Shown here: piece after piece, positions 42,103 through 51,399 of the stretch
Layout of the letters: each line of letters begins with the position of its first letter
Numbering within the stretch: position 1 is the first letter of the stretch
Assembly (NCBI GenBank): GCA_032119595.1
Contig: JAUMBQ010000007.1
Coordinates: 124,001-188,000, forward strand
Direction of reading: 5' to 3'
Source: JAGIBJ01 sp032119595
Lineage (GTDB): Bacteria; Actinomycetota; Thermoleophilia; Solirubrobacterales; Solirubrobacteraceae
DNA: 64,000 bases
The notes under the pieces: generated by a model
What the model was told of the DNA's origin: nothing
Databases searched by the model: none
What the model saw: only the letters and a program-made list of their open reading frames with translations
Program-made: the position numbers and the translations under genes

Positions 42103-42161
42103 ACCCGAACAAACCTCCGAAAAGCTATTTCAAGGAGTTTTGGCGAGACCCGAACAAACCT
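42103..42161. promoter_or_regulatory. Direct repeats in the 440-bp region before the ABC exporter
   Basis: ACCCGAACAAACCT occurs twice, at 42103-42116 and 42148-42161 (45-bp step, about four turns). An imperfect inverted copy, GGAGTTTGTTTTTCGG, follows at about 42176-42191 and a partial CCGAACAACC precedes at about 42050. The whole region 42001-42376 is AT-richer than average and holds no gene I can support. TACCG-CGATA-CGGTA at 42228-42242 and a TTGACC at 42252 lie nearer the start. Probably the regulatory region of the exporter. Confidence 0.45.
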
Positions 42162-42376
42162 GACCTGGCGCGTACGGAGTTTGTTTTTCGGCCAGGGGCA
42201 CCCCGTTCGACGCCATGTCGGGTTCCATACCGCGATACGGTAAGTACCTATTTGACCTGAGCGTTACGGCGTCACCTATCCGAAGGCACGCAGCTCATGT
42301 CGCGCCGCCGACGCGCACGGCCGCAGCGCGACCCCTCCCCACCGACCCGCGACCCCTGACCCGGGATGCCTAGGGT

Positions 42377-44224
42377 GTGGCCGTGGCCGAGAAGTCCGAC
42401 ACCGCCGATGCGGCACTGCACCCGCTGACCCGCCTCTGGCGCCGCGTCCCGAAATATCGCGGCCGGATTGTGCGCGCGACGAGCCTCACGATCGCCAACC
42501 AGATCTTCGACATCATGCCGGAGCTCCTGATCGGCGTCGCGATCGACGTCGTGGTTCGCGAGGACGAGAGCTTCATAGGGAAGCTCTTCGGCGTCGCCGA
42601 CCGCGAATCACAGCTCGTGATCCTCGCGGTGATCACGGCGTTCGTGTGGATCATGGAGTCGCTCACGCAGTTCCTGAGTGACCGGATCTGGAAGAACCTG
42701 TCGCAGTCGATCCAGCACGACCTCCGCATGGACGCCTACCGGCACGTGCAGGAACTCGAACTCGCGTGGTTCGAAGACCGTGCCTCGGGCCGGCTGCTCA
42801 CCATCCTGGGCGACGACGTCAACCAACTCGAGCGATTCCTCGATGTCGGGGCCTCGAAGATCATCACCACGGTGACGAGCACGATCGCAGTCGGGATCGT
42901 GTTCATCGTGATCTCGCCGCTCCTCGCCGTGCTCGCGTTCCTGCCGATCCCAGTGATCGTGACCGGGTCGCTGCTCTTCCAGCGGCGACTGCAGGCGCGC
43001 TACGCCGACGTGCGAAACGAGGCGGGCGCCCTCAACGGCCTCATCGGCGGCAACCTCGGCGGCATCGCGACGATCAAAGCCTTTGCCGCCGAGGCGAGCG
43101 AAGCAAAGCGAGTCGAGGACGCTTCAACGGCGTACGCCAACGCAAACCGGCGCGCCATCACGCTCAGCGTGGCGTTCGTGCCGCTCATCCGGATGGCGAT
43201 CCTCGCGGGGTTCCTTGTCACCCTCGTCGTCGGCGGCCACGCCGCGCTCAGCGGCGACCTGGAGGTCGGGCTGTACTCGGTGCTCGTGTTCATGACCCAG
43301 CGCCTGCTGTGGCCGCTCACCCTGCTCGGAGAGACCCTCGACCTCTACCAACGCGGCATGGCGTCGGCCCGCAACATCCTGGATCTCCTGGACGCGCCGA
43401 TCGGGGTGGCGTCGGGGACCGCCGAACTGCCTCCACCGGCCGACGGCACGCAGGCCGGCGCGGTCCGGTTCCAGGACGTGACCTTCGCGTATCGCGACGC
43501 GGACGGCAGCGCCCGCGAGCCCGTCCTGCGCGGACTGGACCTCGACGTGCCGGCCGGTCAGACCCACGCGATCGTCGGCGCGACTGGTGCCGGGAAGTCG
43601 ACGGTCGTGAAGCTGCTCCTGCGGATGTATGACGCCGACGGCGGAACCCTCACCGTTGATGGGGTCGCGGTGCGCGACCTGCGCTTCTCCAGCTTGCGCG
43701 GCGCCATGGGCTATGTCGGGCAGGACACGTTCCTGTTTGACGGATCGGTGGCCGAGAACCTGCGGTATGGCGACCCGGACGCGTCGCCTGAAGCGCTGCG
43801 AATCGCGGCCGAACGAGCCGAGGCGCACGAGTTCGTCGAAGCGCTGCCCCAGGGCTACGACACCCGCGTCGGTGAGCGCGGCATCCGCCTCTCCGGCGGC
43901 CAGCGCCAGCGGCTCACGATCGCACGTGCGCTCGTGCGGGATCCCGCGATCCTCGTCCTCGACGAGGCGACCAGCGCTGTAGACAACGAGACCGAGGCAG
44001 CCATCCAGCGGTCACTCGCGCGCGTGAGCCGCGAGCGCACGACGATCGTGATCGCCCACCGCCTGTCGACCATCCGCCACGCCGACCGCATCCACGTGAT
44101 GGCGGACGGGCGCGTCGCTGAGGCCGGCACCCACGACGAACTCCTGGCCCTCGGCGGGCGTTACGCGGCACTTTGGTCGGTCCAAACCGGCGAGCTACCG
44201 TCCGACGCCGTCCAGACGACGTAG
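42377..44224 (+). CDS. ABC exporter, fused membrane and ATPase domains
   Basis: A 615-residue half-transporter that would work as a dimer. The six-helix membrane domain (residues 25-340) is followed by an ATPase domain: Walker A GATGAGKST, Q-loop YVGQDTFLF, signature LSGGQRQR, Walker B ILVLDEAT and H-loop IAHRLS. The family is the multidrug/lipid exporter group (MsbA/LmrA/HlyB relatives). The start is GTG 42377 or 42383. Long regulatory-looking DNA precedes it, and a TetR-family gene follows after 107 bp on the same strand beyond a hairpin. The substrate is unknown. Confidence 0.95.
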   Translation: MAVAEKSDTADAALHPLTRLWRRVPKYRGRIVRATSLTIANQIFDIMPELLIGVAIDVVVREDESFIGKLFGVADRESQLVILAVITAFVWIMESLTQFLSDRIWKNLSQSIQHDLRMDAYRHVQELELAWFEDRASGRLLTILGDDVNQLERFLDVGASKIITTVTSTIAVGIVFIVISPLLAVLAFLPIPVIVTGSLLFQRRLQARYADVRNEAGALNGLIGGNLGGIATIKAFAAEASEAKRVEDASTAYANANRRAITLSVAFVPLIRMAILAGFLVTLVVGGHAALSGDLEVGLYSVLVFMTQRLLWPLTLLGETLDLYQRGMASARNILDLLDAPIGVASGTAELPPPADGTQAGAVRFQDVTFAYRDADGSAREPVLRGLDLDVPAGQTHAIVGATGAGKSTVVKLLLRMYDADGGTLTVDGVAVRDLRFSSLRGAMGYVGQDTFLFDGSVAENLRYGDPDASPEALRIAAERAEAHEFVEALPQGYDTRVGERGIRLSGGQRQRLTIARALVRDPAILVLDEATSAVDNETEAAIQRSLARVSRERTTIVIAHRLSTIRHADRIHVMADGRVAEAGTHDELLALGGRYAALWSVQTGELPSDAVQTT

Positions 44225-44231
44225 CGCCGTC

Positions 44232-44254
44232 GCGCCAGACTCGTCACCTGGCGC
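44232..44254 (+). terminator. Hairpin after the ABC exporter gene
   Basis: Arms GCGCCAG and CTGGCGC with a 9-nt loop lie 7 bp past the stop, between the exporter and the TetR gene. Confidence 0.6.
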
Positions 44255-44331
44255 CAACCTGACTAGAACCTGAACGCGCAACAAGCCATCCGGCTTACGT
44301 ACGCCCATACCGAATATGCTGGCGCGGCCCC

Positions 44332-44934
44332 ATGCCCGAGATTCAGGCCGCTCCCCCACTTCGCGCCGATGCCCGTCGCAACCGAGACGCGCTGCTGCGC
44401 GCTGCCCGACTGGTATTCGCCAATCAGGGCCTCGACGCGCCGCTCGATGCGATCGCCAAGGAGGCCGGCGTCGGTCGAGCAACGCTGTACCGGCGCTTCC
44501 CGACGCGCGACGCTCTGATCTCAGCGATCTCCGAGGATGAACTCGACGTGCTCGTCGACGTCGTGCGAGACGCGCCCGACCCGGACCGCGCGTTCTATGA
44601 CTTCCTGGAGGCTGCGTTTCAGATGCAGGTCGAGAACCTCGGGTTCATCGAGCTGTTCACCCGGAAACTGGCCGACCCAGAGGTGCTGCAGGCGATCACG
44701 AAGCGCTTCTACGAGATCCTCAATCCGGCCCTCCAGCGCGCGCAGCAGGCCGGCCACGTCCGTGCCGATCTGAGCGCCGAGGACGCCGGCAGCGTGCTGC
44801 TCATGCTCGGCGCAGCGACCGCGAGTATGCGCGACGCGCCGAACGGCGCCGAACGGCGCCAGCGCGCCATGGCGATCCTGTTCGACGGCATGGACCCGGC
44901 TCGCGCACCGCGCGAGCTCCCACCGCTCGACTAA
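44332..44934 (+). CDS. TetR-family transcriptional regulator
   Basis: A 200-residue regulator. The HTH at residues 14-60 reads ARRNRDALLRAARLVFANQG, DAIAKEAGVGRATLYRRFPTRDALI, a textbook TetR N-terminus. The C-terminal domain is helical with a TetR_C-type RQRAMAILFDGM end. It lies downstream of the ABC exporter on the same strand and converges on the SDR gene, so it may control the exporter, for which TTTGTT-type repeats upstream are candidate sites; this is inference. Confidence 0.93.
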   Translation: MPEIQAAPPLRADARRNRDALLRAARLVFANQGLDAPLDAIAKEAGVGRATLYRRFPTRDALISAISEDELDVLVDVVRDAPDPDRAFYDFLEAAFQMQVENLGFIELFTRKLADPEVLQAITKRFYEILNPALQRAQQAGHVRADLSAEDAGSVLLMLGAATASMRDAPNGAERRQRAMAILFDGMDPARAPRELPPLD

Positions 44935-44945
44935 CGCGCCGGCGC

Positions 44946-45845
44946 TCAGGCCGAACGGACCGGCTGCTTGGCGGCGTCCGTTTCCGGGAGCCTCGACGCG
45001 ACCGGCTGCGGCGTGGTGAACGGCGCGACTTCGGTCCGCGCGATCGCTAGGGCCTTCTTGAGGTTGCGCTGCATGACGCGATCGGCGACGGGCTGCACGA
45101 GCATGCGGATCGGGAGGACGGCGCCCACCCACGCCGGCGCCACGATGCGGCGCGAGCGACGAGCAATGCCGCGCTCCAGCGCATCGATCCCGACCTTCAA
45201 CGGCGTGATGCCCATGACCGCGCCTCCGCGCCCGAGCACCGACGCAGCTTCCGTGCCGAAGCCGCGGCTCGTCATGTCCGTGTCGAGCTCCGCGAAGTAC
45301 GCCACACCGACTTTGGCGCCGGAGGGCCGGAGTTCCACGCGCAGGGTGTTGCCGAGGGCCTCGGTCGCCGCCTTCGACGCGCTGTAGGCACCGAGCAGCG
45401 GCGCGTGCACAGCGGCGGCGAGCGACGCGACCGCCAGGGCGTACCCGCCCGATGCGGCGATATGCGGGCCGGCAGCTCGGAGCGTGAGATACGTGCCCAT
45501 GACGTTCACGCGCAGCGTCTGCTCGAGCACGGCGGGGTCGCCACCGATCAACGGGAACTGTTTGGCGATTCCGGCGTTTGCGACCACGACGTCGAGCCCG
45601 CCGAGCTCGCTGACGAGCGCCTCGACGGCGGCGTCGACCTGGGCCTGATCGGACACATCAGCCTCGCGCCACGGCGCATCGCCACAAGCCCTGGCGACCT
45701 CGGCGAGCAGCTCGGGTTCGAGCCCCATGAGCGCCACTCGGGCGCCGCTCTCGTGAAGGCGACGGGCGAGCTCCGCGCCGATCCCGCGGGCAGCACCGGT
45801 GATCAGGACACGGCGGCCTTGAAGCGAAGGGGTCGTACGAAGCAT
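44946..45845 (-). CDS. Short-chain dehydrogenase/reductase
   Basis: A 299-residue NAD(P)-dependent oxidoreductase. TGAARGIG is near residue 18, NAG in VVVANAGIAK, the active site is YSASK (GAYSASKAATEA), and the catalytic Ser position is in ALAVASLAAA. The C-terminal 80 residues (IDALERGIARRSRRIVAPAWVG, VMQRNLKKALAIART) are those of mycobacterial-type SDRs that sit with lipid genes. The ATG at 45845 was chosen because the SDR fold begins at once; the longer frame to 46085 overlaps the cyclase gene. It converges with the TetR gene. Confidence 0.9.
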   Translation of the reverse strand: MLRTTPSLQGRRVLITGAARGIGAELARRLHESGARVALMGLEPELLAEVARACGDAPWREADVSDQAQVDAAVEALVSELGGLDVVVANAGIAKQFPLIGGDPAVLEQTLRVNVMGTYLTLRAAGPHIAASGGYALAVASLAAAVHAPLLGAYSASKAATEALGNTLRVELRPSGAKVGVAYFAELDTDMTSRGFGTEAASVLGRGGAVMGITPLKVGIDALERGIARRSRRIVAPAWVGAVLPIRMLVQPVADRVMQRNLKKALAIARTEVAPFTTPQPVASRLPETDAAKQPVRSA

Positions 45846-45909
45846 CCCTCGAAGGTACCAGCGGAAACCACGCCTTTCAGAACGCGGTTCCGCCTCCTTG
45901 AAGGAGCAC

Positions 45910-47571
45910 TCAGCCGTCGACGAGCACCACCACATCGGTGCGCGCATTGCGCCCGCGCAGCACGACGGAGTGGTCGACCCGCCAGTGCGCCTGCTCCTCG
46001 GCATCGCCCTTCTCGAAGAGGCGCCCGGAGACCGCGACGCGGTGCGGAAGCGTGCCGGCCTGCGCACCGAGCCGCGCTGCCTCATTGACCGGGTCGCCCA
46101 TCACCGTGTACTCAAAGCGCTGGCTCGACCCCATGTTGCCCGCGATCACGTCACCGCCGGACACGCCAATCGTCGCCGGGGTCTCGGGAGCGAGGCGCTC
46201 GAGTTCGAGGGCGAGTTCTCGGGCGGCGCGAAGGGCACGGGTCGCATAGTCAGCCTGCGGGACCGGCGCGCCGAACACGATGAGCGCGCCGTCGCCCGCG
46301 AACTTGTTGACCAGGCCACCGTGGCGCTGGGTCACGTCGATCACGACATCGAAGAACCGGTTGACCAACTCGACGACCTCCGTCGGTGGGCGCTCCATGG
46401 CGAGGGCGGTCGAGCCGACCACGTCGACGAACATCGCCCCGACTTGGAGCGTCTCGCCACCGAGCGCCACGCCGCGGGCCAGCGCCGTCGCCGCAACCTC
46501 ACCGCCGACGTGCCGACCGAAGAGGTCGCGCAATTCCTCGCGTTCCTGGATCCCGGTGGCCATGCGGTTGAAGCCAGCCTGGAGCAGCCCGATCTCGGTC
46601 GCGTCGTCGATCGGGACCCGCGCGGTGAGATCGCCGTCGGCCACCTTCTGCACGGCCTTGCGCATCCGCGCCACGGGGTCGGCAACGGCCCTCGCCGTGA
46701 TGAACTCTGCCAGCAAACCGGCGGTCAGCGTGATCGACGCAAGCACCACCATGACGATCGCGAGCTTTTCCGCCGACGTGCCCGGAATGGCACCCGCGAG
46801 GAGCAGAACGCCAAGGATCCACAGGCCGAACACCGGGCTGCCGGTGCCGACCGCCCACGTGAGGAGCTGTCGGGCGGAGGTACCCGGAAGCGTCGGCGAC
46901 GCAGCGGTGCGATGCGTGAGGACCACCTGTGCCGCCGGGCGCATCGCGCGCTCGGTGAGCACGTACCCGAACGCGCAGGTCGTCATGCCTCCGAGCAGCG
47001 TCGTGATGAACACCCGCAGTCCGAGCAGCCCGCTGTCGAACAGCGTGACGACCGTGGCGACGAGCGTGGCCCCGAGCCACAGCACGACGAGCACCCAGAA
47101 CGCGTAGAGCGGCGAGCGCAGCACCTTCGTCTCTTCATCGGAGGTCGGCGCGCGCCCGGCCCGCAGCCACCCCCAGATCTGGTCGGAGTGCCGGAAGATC
47201 ACGATCGTGCCCACGACGTACGCGAACACGACGTAGGCCCCGATGAACATCATCGAGCGCAGCGCGACCTCAGACGACGAGAACCCGTCTCCGGGAATCA
47301 CGAGCAGGTTGAGGGCCAGCACGATCGCCGTGCCGACGAGGTTGGCGATCGCGAGCACGACGCCGCTGGAGACCTGATGCGCGCGGAGCAGGCGCGGTCC
47401 CGGGATCCAGTCGGTGGTGCAGAGCGCCATCCGGCCGTACATCGTGTGCGGCTCCCAGTCCTGGGCGGCCTTCAGCGTGTTGGAATGCGCCTGCTCAGCG
47501 GCCTGCTCCAGAAACAGTTCCGCTGGCGCCGGGACATCCCCGCGCTGGGCGGAAGCAGGATCGACGGACAT
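45910..47571 (-). CDS. Membrane adenylate cyclase with HAMP domain
   Basis: A 553-residue class III cyclase of the mycobacterial Rv1318c/Rv3645 type. It has an N-terminal cytoplasmic tail, about six membrane helices (residues 70-300), a HAMP linker (DPVARMRKAVQKVADGDLTARVPIDDATEIG) and a catalytic domain. Metal Asp lies in AMFVDVVGSTALA, Lys and the second Asp in NKFAGDGALIVFG, and Asp, Asn and Arg in MGDPVNEAARLG. All catalytic residues needed to make cAMP appear present. The ATG at 47571 is used; six earlier codons are less likely. It lies 55 bp downstream of the GGDEF/HD-GYP gene on the same strand, so two second-messenger enzymes may be cotranscribed. Confidence 0.92.
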   Translation of the reverse strand: MSVDPASAQRGDVPAPAELFLEQAAEQAHSNTLKAAQDWEPHTMYGRMALCTTDWIPGPRLLRAHQVSSGVVLAIANLVGTAIVLALNLLVIPGDGFSSSEVALRSMMFIGAYVVFAYVVGTIVIFRHSDQIWGWLRAGRAPTSDEETKVLRSPLYAFWVLVVLWLGATLVATVVTLFDSGLLGLRVFITTLLGGMTTCAFGYVLTERAMRPAAQVVLTHRTAASPTLPGTSARQLLTWAVGTGSPVFGLWILGVLLLAGAIPGTSAEKLAIVMVVLASITLTAGLLAEFITARAVADPVARMRKAVQKVADGDLTARVPIDDATEIGLLQAGFNRMATGIQEREELRDLFGRHVGGEVAATALARGVALGGETLQVGAMFVDVVGSTALAMERPPTEVVELVNRFFDVVIDVTQRHGGLVNKFAGDGALIVFGAPVPQADYATRALRAARELALELERLAPETPATIGVSGGDVIAGNMGSSQRFEYTVMGDPVNEAARLGAQAGTLPHRVAVSGRLFEKGDAEEQAHWRVDHSVVLRGRNARTDVVVLVDG

Positions 47572-47626
47572 CCCGCGAGCATGCCACACGCAGCCCCGGT
47601 TTCCGACTGCGGCCTGTCAGCGAGCC

Positions 47627-49315
47627 TTAAGCGTGGCGCACCGGGCGGCGGGGACCCTCGTCACCGGGAGCCTGAACACCGGCGCCACAGGTCGCGAACG
47701 CGGCGACGACTGCGGGGTCGAACTGCGCCCCTGCACACGCCCGCAGCTCGCTCAGTGCATCGTCGCGCTCCATGGCCGTGCGGAACGGTCGCTCGGAGGT
47801 CATGGCGTTGAACGCGTCGCACACGGCGATGATTCGGGCGCCGAGGGGGATCGACGTCCCGGCCAGGCCGTCCGGATAGCCGGTGCCGTCGAAGTACTCG
47901 TGGCTGGAGCGCACGAGGGCTGCGGTCGTCGCTCGCGCGTGCGCGGCAAACACCAGTCGGCCACCGGTGAGGGTGTGGCTACGGACGAACGCCCATTCGT
48001 CGTCGTCGAGTTCGCCCTTCTTGGACAGGATCGAGTCCGGGATGGCGCTCTTGCCGATGTCGTGGAGGTCGGCCGCGACGCGCAGCGCCTCGACCTCTTC
48101 CGCCGGGAGGTTCAGGTGCTGGGCTACGGCCGTCGCCATGGCGGCGACCGGGCCGGTCTTGCCGTCCTCGGCACGCAGGCGCAGCTCGGCGGTGATGGTC
48201 TGCAGCGTCGACGGCTGGCCCTTCCGCGTGGCCTTGTCGCGGTACATCCGTTCGTCGGCAAGCACGAGGGCGCTCTCGACGTCCGAAGCCTCTTCGGGGA
48301 CGCGGGCAACGCCTGCGGACGTCCCGATGGTCCACCCGGCACCCTCGTCGGTCAGCGCGGCGCGCGCGGCGGCGATCTTCAGCTCGATGTGCTCGCGGTC
48401 CGCGGTGTAGACGACGCAGAACTCGTCGCCGCCAAGCCGGTAGGCGCGTGCGCCGACTCGGTCGGCCTCGGCCCGCAGGCTGCGGCCCAGCCGCGTGAGC
48501 AGCTCGTCGCCGGCGGCGTGGCCGAAGGTGTCGTTGTACCGCTTGAAGCCGTCGAGATCGAAGAGCGCGACCAAGAGAGGATCGCCCCCGGCCTTCACCG
48601 CAGCGAGCTGGTCGGCGAGGTCGGTCGTCAGGGCGCGGCGGTTGTGGAGACCGGTCAGCGCGTCGGTGACGGCATCGCGGCGGCTGGCTTCGAGGAGGTC
48701 GGCCTTTTCGAGGAACAGCTGGCGCGCCATCTTGTGTTCGCGCAGGGAGCGGAAGTAGTAGGTGGCGAAGGCGGCCAGGAGCACCATGACCGTGATGAGC
48801 GTGCCGAGGGTGGCCTGCAACCGAGCCGTCCGAGCCTGATCACGGTAGAGCGACTTGGCCGCCGTGAGGTGACCGTCGAGCTTGAGGTAGAGCGCGAGCT
48901 GGCGCCGGGCGGGAGCGCTTTCGGGCCCGAAGGCTGCGCCCCCCTTTGCGGCGATCGAGAACAGCTCGTTGTCGGCCGTTCCGATCGCGGCGATCGACTG
49001 TGTTGCTCTCACGACCGCTGCCGGTGGCTTGTCAGCCATGAGTTCTGAGGAAAGTTCGGTGATCTCGTCGCGAAAGCGATCCATGGCCGCCTGCGCGGTG
49101 TCCGTCGGCAGCCCACCTTGGGGCCCGACCGCGCGGACGACCGAGCTGCGCCGCTCGACCGTGATCGACAACTCGTTCACCTGGTTCTGCGCGACGCGGG
49201 CGGCGTCGGCTCGCTGCTGCAGCGTCGCGATGACGCCGACGGCGGTAATGCCGACCAGCGTCATGACGACGGGGACGGCGATGGTGCGGAGGCGGGAGAC
49301 GAGTGAGGAGAGCAT
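47627..49315 (-). CDS. GGDEF and HD-GYP membrane protein (c-di-GMP synthesis and breakdown)
   Basis: A 562-residue bifunctional-type protein. Membrane helix 1 (IAVPVVMTLVGITAVGVIATL) is followed by an external helical sensor of about 140 residues, helix 2 (LGTLITVMVLLAAFATYYF) and a signalling helix. The GGDEF domain (DALTGLHNRRAL, DLDGFKRYNDTFGH, RLGGDEF) is intact and lacks a clear RxxD inhibitory site. The HD-GYP domain (HDIGKSAIPDSIL, SHEYFDGTGYPDGLAG) is also intact. Both opposing activities look possible, so one is probably gated by the sensor. The start at ATG 49315 is favoured; an upstream ATG would add 35 polar residues. Confidence 0.9.
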   Translation of the reverse strand: MLSSLVSRLRTIAVPVVMTLVGITAVGVIATLQQRADAARVAQNQVNELSITVERRSSVVRAVGPQGGLPTDTAQAAMDRFRDEITELSSELMADKPPAAVVRATQSIAAIGTADNELFSIAAKGGAAFGPESAPARRQLALYLKLDGHLTAAKSLYRDQARTARLQATLGTLITVMVLLAAFATYYFRSLREHKMARQLFLEKADLLEASRRDAVTDALTGLHNRRALTTDLADQLAAVKAGGDPLLVALFDLDGFKRYNDTFGHAAGDELLTRLGRSLRAEADRVGARAYRLGGDEFCVVYTADREHIELKIAAARAALTDEGAGWTIGTSAGVARVPEEASDVESALVLADERMYRDKATRKGQPSTLQTITAELRLRAEDGKTGPVAAMATAVAQHLNLPAEEVEALRVAADLHDIGKSAIPDSILSKKGELDDDEWAFVRSHTLTGGRLVFAAHARATTAALVRSSHEYFDGTGYPDGLAGTSIPLGARIIAVCDAFNAMTSERPFRTAMERDDALSELRACAGAQFDPAVVAAFATCGAGVQAPGDEGPRRPVRHA

Positions 49316-49464
49316 CAGAGAGCGGTTGGTGGTACCACCAGCCTCGGTATCGGCGTGCACACGACCCAGCTGAACCAGGTTTTCCGTATGCATAACCGGA
49401 CGCACGCGCCCACAGGCCGGTCTGGGCGCATCCCGCCGACGCAGCACTCACGGAGGCCATCCGA

Positions 49465-49547
49465 TGCGGGCGAGAGGACTCGAACCTCCACGCCTGTGAG
49501 GGCACCAGCTCCTAAGGCTGGCGTGTCTACCATTCCACCACGCCCGC
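49465..49547 (-). tRNA. tRNA-Leu (TAG)
   Basis: An 83-nt class II tRNA. The acceptor is GCGGGCG with CGCCCGC, the anticodon loop CTTAGGA gives TAG, there is a long variable arm, and the T arm is GAGG-TTCGAGT-CCTC. CCA is not encoded. Confidence 0.95.
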
Positions 49548-49652
49548 ATGGGGCGCTTCGGGGCGCGATTCGGGCCTTGGCGAGGCGCCTGTGAGGGCGG
49601 TCACGCCGGGCTCGTTGCACGCCGCCGCAGCAAACGGGATTATGTACGACTC

Positions 49653-50150
49653 ATGAGCACCGTGCGGGATCAGCCCTCAGACGACGTCGTGGTGACGCAT
49701 CCCAACCGCGAATCGGCAGCCGCGAAAGGCACACGGGCGACCGTGATGTTTTTCCTTGCCGCCAGCGCGGTGCTGTCGGTGATCATCCTCGTCGCGAGCT
49801 GGGGCGTCCAGGCCGGCGCGTTCCTGCTGTGGGTGCTGCTCACCGCGCTCTTTGCCTACTACGCCTACGCCGTCGCCAGCTGGCGATCGGGGATCCTGCC
49901 CGTCGCCGCCGGCACGGCACTCATCACCGGCGTGTTCGCCGCGGTGTCGGTCACGAGCTGGTTCAATCGCGGCGGCACCGGCTACGACCAGCCGGCCGTC
50001 CCTGAATCGATCGTTGGTGTGCTCGTGTTCGCCTTCGCCGTGATGCAGCTCGTCACCGTGGTCCTCTGCCTTCGCGGCTTCCTGCAGAACTGGCATGTCG
50101 AGCTTGAGGTCCCGCGCCAGCAAGCGCGCGACCACGGTTCCTTCGCGTAG
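49653..50150 (+). CDS. Four-helix membrane protein, unknown
   Basis: A 165-residue integral membrane protein: polar N-terminus of about 30 residues, then four helices (ATVMFFLAASAVLSVIILVA, AFLLWVLLTALFAYYAYAVA, GILPVAAGTALITGVFAAVSV, VGVLVFAFAVMQLVTVVLCL) and a short charged tail. The ATG at 49653 was chosen over an in-frame longer reading that overlaps the tRNA gene. I do not recognise the family. Its stop is 5 bp from the end of the convergent TerA-like gene. Confidence 0.7.
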   Translation: MSTVRDQPSDDVVVTHPNRESAAAKGTRATVMFFLAASAVLSVIILVASWGVQAGAFLLWVLLTALFAYYAYAVASWRSGILPVAAGTALITGVFAAVSVTSWFNRGGTGYDQPAVPESIVGVLVFAFAVMQLVTVVLCLRGFLQNWHVELEVPRQQARDHGSFA

Positions 50151-50155
50151 CGGTC

Positions 50156-50833
50156 CTAGGAACGCTGCACGGGCGGCAGCCACGTGCGCGTGAATCCGTA
50201 CGCACCGGCCAGGGACTCGGCCGAGTCGACGCCCTCACCCTCGCGCCGCACGACCAGCTCGCCGTCCACGTTGTAGATCGCTAGCGCCGCGACGTACGGG
50301 CCTGTGCCGACGTGTGAGGACTCAAAGGTGCTGTCGTCGTGGAGCGTGGCGAGTAGCCGCTGCGGGTCGTTCCCGCGGAAGCCGTTCATGAGGATCAAGA
50401 GGCGACGGAGCTCCTTCACGTGCCGCAGGCCGACGATGATCCGCCCGCGGTGCAGCTCGACGATCGGACGCCTGCCGAACTCCGGCGACGTGCGGACCTG
50501 CTCGGCCTCGTCGATGATGCCGGTCGTGCCGTCGGTGAGTTCCCAGATCGCGGCGACCGCGCCGGGGCCGGCGACCTCGAAGGTAAGCGATCCGATCGCC
50601 GATTGGCGACGATCGAGGGTGACCGTCGGAACGTCGGCCGTGAGCAGCACGCGACCAAGCACGCGCTTGACCGGCGGCAGCTCAGGCGGCTTCGGCGCTC
50701 CCGGCCGCTTGAGCGACAGCCGGGCCGGCTCGGGGGCAGACTCCTGCTTGGCGGGGCGCGGCGTCTCACCCACCTTGGGGCGACGCCGCAGATAGGTGAT
50801 GTCTGCTCGGGATGCCGTCCGGCTGAACGCCAT
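50156..50833 (-). CDS. TerA-like tellurium-resistance family protein
   Basis: A 225-residue cytoplasmic protein. After a Pro/Lys-rich segment (residues 25-60), the body (AAIWELTDGTTGIIDEAEQV, RRLLILMNG, then ALAIYNVDGELVVRREGEGV and GAYGFTRTWLP) follows the second half of TerA proteins, which contain a TerD-like fold. Assignment rests on that pattern and on position: it is the last gene of telA - xpaC-like - terD - terA-like, and its ATG overlaps the terD stop by 1 nt (TGATG). Ter proteins bind calcium and are linked to tellurite, phage and envelope stress; the molecular role is unsettled. Confidence 0.7.
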   Translation of the reverse strand: MAFSRTASRADITYLRRRPKVGETPRPAKQESAPEPARLSLKRPGAPKPPELPPVKRVLGRVLLTADVPTVTLDRRQSAIGSLTFEVAGPGAVAAIWELTDGTTGIIDEAEQVRTSPEFGRRPIVELHRGRIIVGLRHVKELRRLLILMNGFRGNDPQRLLATLHDDSTFESSHVGTGPYVAALAIYNVDGELVVRREGEGVDSAESLAGAYGFTRTWLPPVQRS

Positions 50834-51399
50834 CAGATCGCGACGCCGAAGTCGTTCGCGACACCCTTGAGGCCCGTCGAGTAGCCCTGCCCGACCGCGC
50901 GAACCTTCCACGCGCCGCGATGGCGGTAGACCTCGCCGAAGATCATCGCCGTGACCTCCGTGCCGGACCCACCCTCGATGTCGTACCGCACGAGCTCGGT
51001 GCCGCTGCGATCGGCAAGGCGGAAGTACGCGCTGCGCACGGAGCTGAAGTTGCCGGGCTTGCGCAGGTCCGGATCGGCGTAGACGACGAACACGATCTTG
51101 TCGACGTTGTCCGGCACGGAGGAGAGGTCGAGTTCGAGCTGCTCCTCGTCGCCGCCATCGACGTACTTGACCGTGCCGTCGGGGCTCGCGAGCTGATTGA
51201 AGAACACGAGGTGCTCATCGGAGAGCGCGCGGCCCTGCGCGTTGCAGACGACCGCCGACGGGACCAGCTCGGTGACCGGCCCGTTGCTCTCGATCAGTCG
51301 CCAGCCGAAGCCGACGACGACCGTGCCGACGATCGGCATGAGCTCACTGAGGGCCGCGTTCCCGCCGCGCTGGAGCTTGATGGATCCGGTGCTGGCCAT
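50833..51399 (-). CDS. terD: TerD-family stress protein
   Basis: A 188-residue TerD-domain protein. The family pattern is visible: VGFGWRLIES near residue 30, then SAVVCNAQGRALSDEHLVFFNQLASPDGTV, the acidic calcium-binding loop GGDEEQLELDLSSVPDNVDKIVFVVY, and RYDIEGGSGTEVTAMIFGEVYRH before the terminal KVRAVGQGYSTGLKGVANDFGV. These are TerD hallmarks. TerD proteins are calcium-binding cytoplasmic stress proteins. The start directly abuts the stop of the upstream gene, and its own stop overlaps the TerA-like start. Confidence 0.93.
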   Translation of the reverse strand: MASTGSIKLQRGGNAALSELMPIVGTVVVGFGWRLIESNGPVTELVPSAVVCNAQGRALSDEHLVFFNQLASPDGTVKYVDGGDEEQLELDLSSVPDNVDKIVFVVYADPDLRKPGNFSSVRSAYFRLADRSGTELVRYDIEGGSGTEVTAMIFGEVYRHRGAWKVRAVGQGYSTGLKGVANDFGVAI

